Positions 8,580-16,136 of a stretch of 64,000 nucleotides of DNA are shown one piece after another. Source of the DNA: Crystallibacter sulfonylureivorans_A (lineage in GTDB: Bacteria; Actinomycetota; Actinomycetes; Actinomycetales; Micrococcaceae); NCBI RefSeq assembly GCF_047607445.1, contig NZ_JBLKRT010000025.1, forward strand, positions 1 through 64,000, written 5' to 3'. The notes below the pieces were generated by a model. That model had not been told where the DNA came from. It saw nothing but the letters and a program-made list of their open reading frames with translations, and made no database searches. Position 1 is the first letter of the stretch, and each line of letters opens with the position of its first letter. The translations under genes and the position numbers were made by a program.

Positions 8580-9302
8580 ATGCTGACAGTCGGTCGGGCA
8601 GACGAGGTCGCCCACCAATTGGCCGAGCTTGCGGCTCAGGCACCTCCGGGTGCCCTGCTGGGAACCAAGGACCAGTTGCGACAGTCTCTTGGCGTCTCTC
8701 ACAGCACCCTGAACGAAGGGATCCGCCTGGCTGTCGACAGAGGTTCTGTCACTGTGCGCAGGGGAACCTCCGGTGGGGTGTTCGCAACGCGGCCCTCTGC
8801 AGCCGCCAAGCTGGGACGGGATCTGTTGACGATCGACATCTCCGACCCCTCCACCGCCGAGCTGTTCAGGATGAGGAACTCGCTAGAGGTCCTCGTGGGG
8901 CTCGAAGCCTTGGAGAACTGCACCCTGCACGATCTCGTCCCTTTGAAGCAGTCGCTGACACGATTGGACGAGAGGATTGGGGCCGTTGACCCCGCCGGAT
9001 TCCTCGCTGAGTGCAACGCTTTCCAGAGGTACGTCGCCTCGCTGGTCTCCAATGACCTCTTAAAGGCCATTTACTCGACCCTGATTGACGAACTGGACAA
9101 GCGCGTGATTCCCATTACGGCAGACGAGCGCCCCATGACCAGGGAGGCGATGGCAAACCGAAAGGAATACTTCCAACGCGTCTACCTGGCGCTTCGCGAC
9201 AGGAACGCAGCAGAGCTCTATCGAATCGGCTACGAGTCAGCCATTGGGTGGAACCCGTGGCAGGAGTTCCTGGAGTCTATGCATCTGATTGCCGAGAGTT
9301 GA
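8580..9302 (+). CDS. GntR-family transcriptional regulator (FadR-like)
   Basis: 240 residues from the ATG at 8580, which is 8 bases after AGGAGG; a TTG at 8574 is possible but too close to that site. Residues 5-65 form a winged helix with LRQSLGVSHSTLNEGIRLAVDRG and the wing VRRGTSGGVF. The remainder is the helical ligand-binding domain of the FCD/FadR group (starting SPSTAELFRMRNSLEVLVGLEALEN). It is divergent from the catabolic operon and probably represses it until a pathway intermediate binds. Its base composition is lower in GC than the housekeeping genes around it, consistent with transfer. Confidence 0.88.
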   Translation: MLTVGRADEVAHQLAELAAQAPPGALLGTKDQLRQSLGVSHSTLNEGIRLAVDRGSVTVRRGTSGGVFATRPSAAAKLGRDLLTIDISDPSTAELFRMRNSLEVLVGLEALENCTLHDLVPLKQSLTRLDERIGAVDPAGFLAECNAFQRYVASLVSNDLLKAIYSTLIDELDKRVIPITADERPMTREAMANRKEYFQRVYLALRDRNAAELYRIGYESAIGWNPWQEFLESMHLIAES

Positions 9303-9825
9303 CCCCAGCGAACACCAGGGCGAAACTCCGCGCTCGGGGCTATCCACGCAAGTGCATCATCTCTCGCTCGTTTTTGTCGCGGTGGGGGACACGCTACAGA
9401 GAAAGCCTCTCCATATGTCACCAAGAAGGCAAAGTTCCAAGCCAAGCCTGACAGTCAATGGAAGACCATTAAGACTGTAGATCTGAAGGGCGGCAAGGCG
9501 GGCCTCGGTCGAGGATGGGCAGGCTGCCACGAAGCAGTCGCGGATTACCTTCGGCAAGGTGCTGCGGGCAACCTGGTGTGAGGGAAGTCCACCGGTTACT
9601 TCCGACGCCTGAGCCTGAGCCTGATCCACAATCCGCAGGGCGAGGTGCGGGCGGGTGTGGGTTTCATGACGGCTTGGGGCATCGCGTTCCCTGGCGAGCC
9701 TGAGAGACCGTCGGAAAACCGGGGTGGCATCAGACTTGCTGGCGCGGTAACGCCTTCGGCTGGAAGACTGGTCAGGCCGTCAGGGCACACGTAGTCAGAA
9801 CACCAGTAGGAGGGAGTGGATTTTC
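9303..9825 (+). other. Gap with a possible broken coding remnant
   Basis: About 520 bases without an intact gene. On the plus strand, one frame stays open from about 9375 to a TGA at 9579-9581 and has natural-looking residue use (for example KFQAKPDSQWKTIKTV then GWAGCHEAVADYLRQG), but no start codon with a ribosome site; it looks like the 3' end of a lost gene. I do not recognise the family. Around 9605-9622 GCCTGA is repeated three times. The rest shows nothing that I can support. Confidence 0.3.
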
Positions 9826-10239
9826 ATGCAGGTCATGCAGATCGGTGCGGCATACGCGGCCACGGACCCGACCGCTGCCGGCGCTTGGTTCTCTCAGCAC
9901 CTCGGCTTTCAGGTGCTGATGGACCTCGGTTGGTATGTGAGTACGAAGCACCCGGACCACGGAGAGTTGCGCGTGGACTTCGTCCAGTCGGACCACGGCA
10001 CGTGGACCGAACCTGCCGAACGAGTTTCTGGGGCGATGATCGCTCTGCTGGTGGCGGACGTCGATAGCCAGCACGAACGGATTGTGGACGGCGGCGTTTC
10101 GGTGCTGAAGCCGCTGGTGACAGAACCATGGGGGCAGCGCCGATTCCAAGTCGCCGGGCCTGGAGGGCTCGTAGTGGAATTTGTGCAGCCCGTCGAGCCG
10201 GATCCAACGTGGATGCGGGCCCAAGGCCTCACGGCCTGA
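9826..10239 (+). CDS. VOC-family (glyoxalase/bleomycin-resistance-like) protein
   Basis: 137 residues, with TAGGAGGGAG upstream of the ATG. The fold is the usual paired beta-alpha-beta-beta-beta module: an N-terminal QIGAAYAATDPTAAGAWFSQHLGF and a C-terminal PWGQRRFQVAGPGGLVVEFVQ with the metal-region Glu. Members bind or transform small molecules, and substrate cannot be read from sequence. It is the last intact gene before the second copy of the ychF 3' end, so it belongs to the stretch that seems to have been inserted. Confidence 0.85.
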   Translation: MQVMQIGAAYAATDPTAAGAWFSQHLGFQVLMDLGWYVSTKHPDHGELRVDFVQSDHGTWTEPAERVSGAMIALLVADVDSQHERIVDGGVSVLKPLVTEPWGQRRFQVAGPGGLVVEFVQPVEPDPTWMRAQGLTA

Positions 10240-10289
10240 GGCGCGCTGGAGCCCGGCCCCAGTCGTTCCGCGATTGGTCTACGAGTGAG

Positions 10290-10334
10290 GCTATTCGGCG
10301 ACGGAACGTGGTGGAGTTCAGATTCAATGTCTAG
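10290..10334 (+). pseudogene. Displaced remnant of the ychF 3' end
   Basis: The bases just before the TAG at 10332-10334 read NVVEFRFNV, nearly the same as the true YchF C-terminus DVVEFRFNV at 2395-2421. Within VVEFRFNV the four-codon differences are synonymous (GTC/GTG, GAA/GAG, CGC/AGA) plus TGA/TAG, and ten bases (TTCAATGTCT) are identical. Further upstream similarity continues weakly with a one-base shift. This pattern is expected when DNA is inserted at a gene's 3' end and the old end is pushed away. Confidence 0.6.
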
Positions 10335-10353
10335 TCCCTGACCTCTGGGGCTG

Positions 10354-10393
10354 CGATGGGCCGGTAAGAACATGTGTTCTTGCCGGCCCATCG
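10354..10393. terminator. Strong hairpin, likely the original ychF terminator
   Basis: CGATGGGCCGG pairs with CCGGCCCATCG and the inner part TAAGAACA pairs with TGTTCTTG through one G-T wobble, giving a stem of about 19 base pairs with a very small loop. There is no T-run after it, which is common for actinobacterial terminators. It lies 20 bases after the displaced ychF end, where a terminator for ychF would be expected. Confidence 0.6.
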
Positions 10394-10490
10394 TGTCCCA
10401 TTCACGTGTTTCTTGCGACCGCGGGCGCCGGCCACCACTTGAAGCAGTAGCCTCAACGCCCTCGGGACAGGGCGGTCTCTGCTCCGTCCG

Positions 10491-10519
10491 TTGACATATA
10501 CCCCCCATGGGTATATCTC
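10491..10519 (+). promoter_or_regulatory. Promoter overlapped by a CsoR-type copper operator
   Basis: TTGACA at 10491-10496 is a consensus -35 element, with an A/T-rich -10 candidate at 10512-10519. Directly over the spacer lies the palindrome ATATACCC-CCCAT-GGGTATAT (10496-10516), which has the form of CsoR operators (ATACCC/GGGTAT). Binding there would block polymerase until copper releases the repressor. The copper genes start at 10678, leaving a leader of about 150 bases with no other feature that I can support. No csoR gene is in the window. Confidence 0.7.
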
Positions 10520-10677
10520 TTGAATACCGGAAATCGCCGTCACGCACCCTTTAGGTGCTCAACGCAATGAAGGTCCTCACCCGCGCTGACAGGGCGGTTG
10601 CGACCTCCTCTGGGCCTCCGGCTCAGGCATGACGCATCTCGCCCCCGCAGTTTGACTACGAGCGTGAGGAGATCGCC

Positions 10678-11034
10678 ATGTGCGGAGCAGGGAACCGCGA
10701 ACTTCCCCTGATAGATGTGTCCTCGCCCAGCTGCGCCTGCTGCGCGCCCGTTGACGCCGAAAAAGCCGAGGAGCCGACATCCGTTGCCGCGCTAAAGGGG
10801 GCGTCCGCCGGCGTCCCGTTCCATGCCGAATACCGAGTGGCTGGAATGACCTGCGGGCATTGCTCGTCCACTGTCGCCGGCGCGCTGATTGGTCTTGACG
10901 GCGTCACGGATGTGCAGGTGGTGCTCGTCCCTGGTGGCGTTTCCTCCGTCAGCATCACGGCCGCCCAGCCTGTAGCCGAGGCGGAAGTGCGTGAAGCAGT
11001 AGTCGAAGCTGGCTACCAGCTAGCCACTTCGTAA
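10678..11034 (+). CDS. Heavy-metal-associated (HMA) domain copper-binding protein
   Basis: 118 residues, first gene of the copper block. The C-terminal half (about 50-117) is an HMA domain with MTCGHC as the metal site and the usual beta-alpha-beta-beta-alpha-beta spacing, as in CopZ chaperones. The N-terminal part has extra cysteines (SCACCAP at about 18-24) that may form a second site; typical CopZ proteins lack this extension. It probably passes Cu(I) to the CopB ATPase encoded 70 bases downstream. ATG is preceded by GAGGAG. Expression is probably under the CsoR-type operator upstream. Confidence 0.87.
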   Translation: MCGAGNRELPLIDVSSPSCACCAPVDAEKAEEPTSVAALKGASAGVPFHAEYRVAGMTCGHCSSTVAGALIGLDGVTDVQVVLVPGGVSSVSITAAQPVAEAEVREAVVEAGYQLATS

Positions 11035-11103
11035 AAGAACACCGCGCCTTTGACATGACAGCGCCGCAGATTTCTCGACAACTTTCATCAAGATCGGAGA
11101 GTC

Positions 11104-13266
11104 ATGAGCTCCCAGAGTTCGCCCGAACGGAATCATCACCACGGGCATGAGCAGGCCCAGGTGGCAGTGGACGAAGAACACGCAGTCCATACCCATGGGC
11201 AGCACGCAGGACACAGCACCGCCATGTTCAAAAACAAGTTCTGGCTATCGCTGGCTCTCTCAATCCCGGTCGTGCTCTTCAGCCCCATGTTCGCCATGCT
11301 CTTGGGTTACGACATTCCCGAGTTCCCCGGCGCAGAGTGGATTCCACCGGTGCTGGGCACCGTCATCTTCTTCTACGGAGGCTTGCCGTTCCTGAAGGGA
11401 GGGCTGTCGGAGCTGAAGGCCCGCCAGCCGGGCATGATGCTGCTGATCGCCATGGCCATCACCGTGGCCTTCGCCGCCTCCTGGATCACGACCCTGGGCA
11501 TCGGCGGGTTCGACCTGGACTTCTGGTGGGAATTGGCGCTGCTGATCGTGATCATGCTGCTGGGTCACTGGATGGAGATGCGGGCCTTGGGTTCGGCCCA
11601 GGGCGCCCTCGACGCTCTGGCGGCCCTGCTGCCGGACCAAGCCGACTTGGTGAACGACGACGGCAGCGTCACCACGGTGCCGATCGGCACCCTTACTGCC
11701 GGCAACATCGTCCTGGTGCGCTCGGGCGCTCGGGTTCCCGCAGACGGCCGCATCATCGACGGCGAGGCCGAGTTCGACGAATCCATGATCACCGGTGAAT
11801 CCAAGGCCGTGGGCCGCGGTTCCGGAGACACCGTGGTCGCCGGAACCGTCGCCACCGACAATGCCGTGCGGGTAGAAATCACCGCTGTAGGATCTGATAC
11901 CGCGCTGGCGGGCATCCAGCGCCTCGTCGCCGAGGCCCAAGCCTCGTCCTCCCGCGCCCAGGCCCTCGCAGACCGCGCGGCCGCCCTGCTGTTCTACTTC
12001 GCTCTCGGCGCCGGCATCATCACCTTCGCAGCCTGGCTCGCCTTGGGCAGCCCGGACGAGGCCGTGGTCCGCACGGTCACTGTGCTGGTGATCGCCTGCC
12101 CGCACGCATTGGGACTGGCCATCCCGCTGGTTATCGCGATCTCCACTGAACGCGCGGCTCGCTCCGGCGTGCTGATCAAAAACCGGATGGCGCTTGAACG
12201 CATGCGCACCGTCGACGTCGTGCTGTTCGACAAGACCGGCACCCTGACCGAAGGACGGCACGCCGTCACCGGTACCGCAGCGGTCGAGGGCGTCAGCGAG
12301 GCCGAACTGCTGGCCGCCGCGGCCGCGGTCGAGTCCGACAGCGAGCACCCGGTGGCCCGGGCGATCGTCGCGGCGGCCGCCGCCGACCCGCAGGCTTCCG
12401 CAATGCGGCTGCCCGGCCGCGACTTCAGTTCCATGACCGGCCGCGGCGTACGCGCCGTCGTGGACGGCGCCGACATGGCAGTGGGCGGACCGAACATGCT
12501 GCGCGAGCTCGGCCTGGTACAACCTCAGGAGCTGGCCGCCCGGACCGCCGCGTGGATGGAGCGGGGCGCGGGTGTATTGCATGTGGTCCGCGACGGGCAC
12601 ATCATCGGCGCGGTCGCCTTGGAAGACAAGGTCCGCGACGAGTCACGGGCCGCCGTGGCAGCGTTGCAAGAGCGCGGGGTGAAGGTCGCCATGATCACCG
12701 GCGACGCCCGGCAGGTGGCCGATGCTGTCGGCCGGGACCTGGGCATCGACGAGGTCTTCGCCGAAGTGCTGCCACAGGACAAGGATAAAAAAGTGACAGA
12801 ACTGCAGGAGCGCGGTCTGCAGGTCGCGATGGTTGGCGACGGTGTCAACGACTCCCCGGCCCTGGCCCGTGCCGAGGTCGGAATTGCCATCGGCGCCGGC
12901 ACCGATGTGGCGATGGAGTCTGCCGGGGTCGTGCTGGCTGGCAACGACCCGCGGGCCGTGCTGTCGATGATCGACCTGTCCCGGGCCAGTTACCGCAAGA
13001 TGATCCAGAACCTGCTCTGGGCCACCGGCTACAACATCGTCGCCGTCCCGCTCGCCGCCGGCGTGCTCGCCTTTGCAGGTGTAGCGATCTCCCCGGCGGT
13101 CGCCGCGATCCTGATGTCTATTTCCACCATCGTGGTTGCCCTCAACGCCCAGCTGCTGCGCCGGATCGATCTGGACCCGGAACGAATCCAGCCGGTCGAA
13201 GCCGGACCCGCCGCGCGGGATACGGCCGCGGTCCCGAGTGGATTCCGCTCCGCCGGAGAGCAGTAG
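11104..13266 (+). CDS. copB: CopB-type heavy-metal P1B ATPase
   Basis: 720 residues. The N-terminus is rich in histidine (HHHGHE, HTHGQHAGH within 1-39) in place of an HMA domain. The transport motif is CPH at 332-334 rather than CPC, which defines the CopB (P1B-3) group. TGES lies in the actuator domain, DKTGT has the phosphorylated Asp376, SEHPVARA is the HP locus and GDGVND precedes the last helices. CopB pumps export copper (Cu2+ or Cu+) from the cytoplasm. The upstream HMA protein and downstream periplasmic or surface proteins support copper detoxification. Confidence 0.93.
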   Translation: MSSQSSPERNHHHGHEQAQVAVDEEHAVHTHGQHAGHSTAMFKNKFWLSLALSIPVVLFSPMFAMLLGYDIPEFPGAEWIPPVLGTVIFFYGGLPFLKGGLSELKARQPGMMLLIAMAITVAFAASWITTLGIGGFDLDFWWELALLIVIMLLGHWMEMRALGSAQGALDALAALLPDQADLVNDDGSVTTVPIGTLTAGNIVLVRSGARVPADGRIIDGEAEFDESMITGESKAVGRGSGDTVVAGTVATDNAVRVEITAVGSDTALAGIQRLVAEAQASSSRAQALADRAAALLFYFALGAGIITFAAWLALGSPDEAVVRTVTVLVIACPHALGLAIPLVIAISTERAARSGVLIKNRMALERMRTVDVVLFDKTGTLTEGRHAVTGTAAVEGVSEAELLAAAAAVESDSEHPVARAIVAAAAADPQASAMRLPGRDFSSMTGRGVRAVVDGADMAVGGPNMLRELGLVQPQELAARTAAWMERGAGVLHVVRDGHIIGAVALEDKVRDESRAAVAALQERGVKVAMITGDARQVADAVGRDLGIDEVFAEVLPQDKDKKVTELQERGLQVAMVGDGVNDSPALARAEVGIAIGAGTDVAMESAGVVLAGNDPRAVLSMIDLSRASYRKMIQNLLWATGYNIVAVPLAAGVLAFAGVAISPAVAAILMSISTIVVALNAQLLRRIDLDPERIQPVEAGPAARDTAAVPSGFRSAGEQ

Positions 13267-13281
13267 CTAGGCTTGGTGCAA

Positions 13282-13755
13282 ATGATTGTCAGGAACAAGG
13301 CGTCAGGAACAGTGGCCGGGAACACTCCCCGGAACACCGTCTCCTCGCCTGCCCGTACGATCGGCCTGCTGCTCGGGCTTCTAGCGATCATCGTCGGTAT
13401 CCTCGGCATGCACACCTGGACCGGGAACCATAACCCGGACTGGCAAGGGACACAGCATGTCGCCGCAATCGGGGAGGGCGCCGTCCACATCCCGCCGATG
13501 GCCGGATCGGCGCTATTGGTCCAGGACAGCGGCGGAACCGCGGCGGCCCTCTGTGCCAACTGCGGGGAAACCGACATGGCCGCTGGCATGTGCATCCTGG
13601 CCCTGTTCCTGACCGGAATGGCGGCCCTGCTGGGCCTGAAATCCGGCCTGGTTGTGTCTGCCGCCGGACTCCGCGGACCGCCCCGCATCCTTCCCCGCAC
13701 CGCGCCGCATCTGCGGCCGCCTTCACTGGTTCAGCTCTCCATCAGCCGCACATAA
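13282..13755 (+). CDS. DUF6153-family membrane protein
   Basis: About 157 residues; TTG at 13273 and GTG at 13276 are alternative in-frame starts and no ribosome site decides between them. It has two hydrophobic segments (about 27-42 LGLLAIIVGILGMH and about 100-120 MCILALFLTGMAALLGL) separated by a short exported loop with CANCGETDMAAGMC. Proteins of this kind occur in actinobacterial copper clusters. The Cys/Met/His content of the loop (MHTW, CANC, DMAAGMC) would suit metal binding, but no function is established. It starts a few bases after copB, so it is in the same operon. Confidence 0.72.
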   Translation: MIVRNKASGTVAGNTPRNTVSSPARTIGLLLGLLAIIVGILGMHTWTGNHNPDWQGTQHVAAIGEGAVHIPPMAGSALLVQDSGGTAAALCANCGETDMAAGMCILALFLTGMAALLGLKSGLVVSAAGLRGPPRILPRTAPHLRPPSLVQLSISRT

Positions 13756-13871
13756 ACCGGCCGGTACCGCCGCTATGCGGAAAAACCGGTCCGTTACACC
13801 CTGCTTGGGCTCTTGCGCAGCGTGGGGCGATGGACGACACCTCAGAAGAACCACAGATTGAAGGAACCACA

Positions 13872-14516
13872 ATGAAACGTCAACTGACTGTCTCGGCAGC
13901 CGCCCTCGCCACCGTCCTGGCCCTGGCCGGATGCGCAACGGGCGAAAGCGGCACCCAGTCGCCGGAACAGACCCCGGCGGCCACCTCCGCAACGTCCGCT
14001 GCCGAGGTCAGCGCCGAACACAATGACGCGGATACGATGTTTGCCCAGATGATGATCCCGCACCACCAGCAGGCCGTGCAGATGAGCGAGATCATGCTCT
14101 CGAAGGAGAATCTTGACCCGCAGATTACCGGCCTGGCTACGAAGATCAAGGAAGCCCAGGGACCGGAAATCGAGCGGATGACCGGAATGCTCGAGGCTTG
14201 GGGCCAACCGAGCATGATGCCCTCGCAAAGCGCCGGTATGGACGGTCACGAGCTGCCTGGCATGGCTTCCGAGGAAGCTGGCATGGAAGGCATGATGTCC
14301 GACGAGGATCTGGCACAGCTTGAGTCTGCCCAGAGCACCGAAGCCGCAAAGCTGTTCCTGACCCAAATGATCGCCCACCACGAAGGCGCCGTAAAGATGG
14401 CCGAGCAGGAAGTGGAGCAAGGCTCCAACCCGCAGGCCGTGAAACTCGCCCGGACCATCGTCACGGACCAGGAAGGCGAAATCAAGGAGGTGCAGGACCT
14501 GCTCAAGGCCCTCTAA
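13872..14516 (+). CDS. DUF305 copper-associated lipoprotein
   Basis: 214 residues from the ATG at 13872. A lipoprotein signal ends LALAGC with Cys21. The mature part has two DUF305 repeats, each with a paired-His motif (MMIPHHQQAVQM and QMIAHHEGAVKMA), and is rich in Met, notably the segment MEGMMSDED. DUF305 proteins form ferritin-like helical bundles in the envelope and are common in copper and silver resistance clusters. It likely binds metal outside the membrane. A gap of 116 bases and a ribosome-like AAGGAACC precede it. Confidence 0.9.
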   Translation: MKRQLTVSAAALATVLALAGCATGESGTQSPEQTPAATSATSAAEVSAEHNDADTMFAQMMIPHHQQAVQMSEIMLSKENLDPQITGLATKIKEAQGPEIERMTGMLEAWGQPSMMPSQSAGMDGHELPGMASEEAGMEGMMSDEDLAQLESAQSTEAAKLFLTQMIAHHEGAVKMAEQEVEQGSNPQAVKLARTIVTDQEGEIKEVQDLLKAL

Positions 14517-14535
14517 CCCCTCCCCGCAGCACCAA

Positions 14536-14569
14536 GCGGCAGCGGCGGCCACCCGGCCGCCGCTGCCGC
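14536..14569. terminator. GC-rich 15-bp perfect hairpin after the DUF305 gene
   Basis: GCGGCAGCGGCGGCC and its exact reverse complement flank a four-base ACCC loop. It follows the stop codon by 19 bases and lies 43 bases before the next gene. No T-run follows, so it may be a weak terminator, an mRNA-stabilising 3' end or a processing site within the copper block. Confidence 0.5.
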
Positions 14570-14611
14570 CTCGCCACCCTCAACTCTTTTCCTGACCGGA
14601 GTAATACACCC

Positions 14612-15499
14612 ATGCCCCGAATGATCTCGACCCGCGCCGCCCAGGCGCTCACCGGCGTCGCTGCCCTCGCGCTGCTTGCAACCGCCTGCACCTCACCCGG
14701 TGGCGCAGCCCAGAACTCCACGCCCCCGGCCAATCGCAATCCGTTCGGCCATGTCCACGGCATGGCCGCAGACCCGGACACCGGACAGGTCCTGCTCGCC
14801 ACCCACTATGGGCTGTTCGATGTCAGCACAGAGCCGGCCGAAAAGCTCAGTCCCACCATCGATCTCATGGGCTTCGCCGCCACGGCCGACGCCGGCCACT
14901 TCTACGCCTCCGGCCACCCCGGCGAAGGGTCGGACCTGCCGAACCCTGTCGGTCTCATCCATTCCAACGACGGCGGGAAGACCTGGACACCGCTTTCCAG
15001 ACCGGGCGAATCCGACTTCCACGCGCTGGCCACCACACGAGACGGCATCATCGGCTTCGACGGCCAATTGCGGATCAGCGCCGATGGCCAGGAATGGAGT
15101 ACCGTCCAGACCTCCCTCGAACCGGTGGCGTTGGCCGGCTCGCCCGAAAGCGACATCGTCCTGGCGACCACAGAAGACGGCGTCCAACGGTCCACCGACG
15201 GCGGCAACACCTGGTTACTGCCGGACGGTGCACCACTGCTGATGTTCACCGCCTTCGCCGATCCTCGCACAGCAGTTGGCGTTGCACCCGACAGCACCGT
15301 ACACGTCAGCCGGGACGCCGGAAATAGCTGGGAACAGACTGGCAAGGTTTCCGCGCCGGCCGCCGCAATCACTGCCGCAGTCGACGACGCAGGGGAGCTG
15401 CGCATCTGGGTCACCACGGATAACGGCGTCGAGCACTCCGCTGACGGCGGGGCCGCATTTGACACCGCGATCCGCACAACCGGCAGTGTCGAGCGCTGA
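14612..15499 (+). CDS. BNR-repeat-like lipoprotein (F510_1955 type)
   Basis: 295 residues. The lipoprotein signal ends LLATAC with Cys26. The mature part begins HVHGMAADPDTGQVLLATHYGLF and contains several beta-propeller strands with the Asp-box pattern SxDGGxTW (SNDGGKTW, STDGGNTW, SRDAGNSW), as in sialidase/BNR and photosystem-assembly folds. Related proteins are annotated as glycosyl hydrolase-like, but no catalytic residues can be identified, so an enzymatic role is not supported. It is a surface protein at the end of the copper block. Confidence 0.82.
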   Translation: MPRMISTRAAQALTGVAALALLATACTSPGGAAQNSTPPANRNPFGHVHGMAADPDTGQVLLATHYGLFDVSTEPAEKLSPTIDLMGFAATADAGHFYASGHPGEGSDLPNPVGLIHSNDGGKTWTPLSRPGESDFHALATTRDGIIGFDGQLRISADGQEWSTVQTSLEPVALAGSPESDIVLATTEDGVQRSTDGGNTWLLPDGAPLLMFTAFADPRTAVGVAPDSTVHVSRDAGNSWEQTGKVSAPAAAITAAVDDAGELRIWVTTDNGVEHSADGGAAFDTAIRTTGSVER

Positions 15500-15553
15500 A
15501 GGGCGATGCTATTGGAAGGTACGTTGACCACCAAGTCGACGGTTGACGGCATA

Positions 15554-15584
15554 GAAGCCGGAGAGCTTTGGACTCTCCGGCTTC
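15554..15584. terminator. Transcription terminator after the copper block
   Basis: GAAGCCGGAGAG and CTCTCCGGCTTC are exact reverse complements separated by a seven-base loop. It lies 55 bases after the BNR-like gene and could end transcription of the copper operon. There is no long T-run. Confidence 0.65.
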
Positions 15585-15832
15585 TCCATTCGCAGCGAGG
15601 GCTTGTATGAGATGGTCCAAGAGCCGAGCATACTGGGCAGAATCGGCATCGCAGTATGACTCAGGGATACTCGACTCGATATGGTCGCGGGCTAGAGATC
15701 GCAGGCTGGCGTACCTCCTTGTTCGTCAAGACCTTATTCGGCTACGGAAGGCGCTAGGATCACGTGTTCTTAGCGGTGGGGAACTGCCTTATTGGACTGG
15801 CCCCTAGCTGAACCTTTGGTTAGGCTCGCGGA

Positions 15833-15955
15833 ATGTCTTCCAATGTAAGTCCCCGCATAGTGGTGTTGAACGGGGGCTCGAGTTCCGGGAAGTCATCCAT
15901 CACTCGAGCTCTCCAGGAAATGCTCCCGGAGCCGCGCTTCGGGTTCTACGAATAG
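15833..15955 (+). pseudogene. Truncated chloramphenicol phosphotransferase-like gene
   Basis: Forty codons from an ATG at 15833 to a TAG at 15953-15955, reading MSSNVSPRIVVLNGGSSSGK then SSITRALQEMLPEP. GGSSSGKSS is a P-loop in the context seen at the start of chloramphenicol 3-O-phosphotransferase-like kinases, which are about 170-200 residues long. The remaining four fifths is missing: the bases from 15956 to 16136 contain no continuing frame that I recognise. The whole stretch 15500-16136 otherwise holds the terminator above and a 79-codon frame at 15568-15807 of no known family. Confidence 0.6.
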
Positions 15956-16136
15956 AGGAGACGCCTGGGCGAAGGCCGGCCCCGCGCGGCTCTCGACTGG
16001 CAGGAAGGCGTCGACCATTCCTGCGCTGTCGAGGGCTCAAGCCCTCCGACGACGACGGCGGAGCGTCGCCGTCGCACCCGCCCGCGGAATTTCTACGCAC
16101 CCACCGTTGACCGGAGCATTCTGCCAGAATAGGTGC

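Noticed and set aside
11260..12600. 446-codon minus-strand frame opposite copB
   Set aside because: Antisense shadow in high-GC DNA; the copB motifs on the plus strand are complete.
15568..15807. 79-codon frame after the copper block
   Set aside because: Starts inside the terminator loop, has no ribosome site and no known family.
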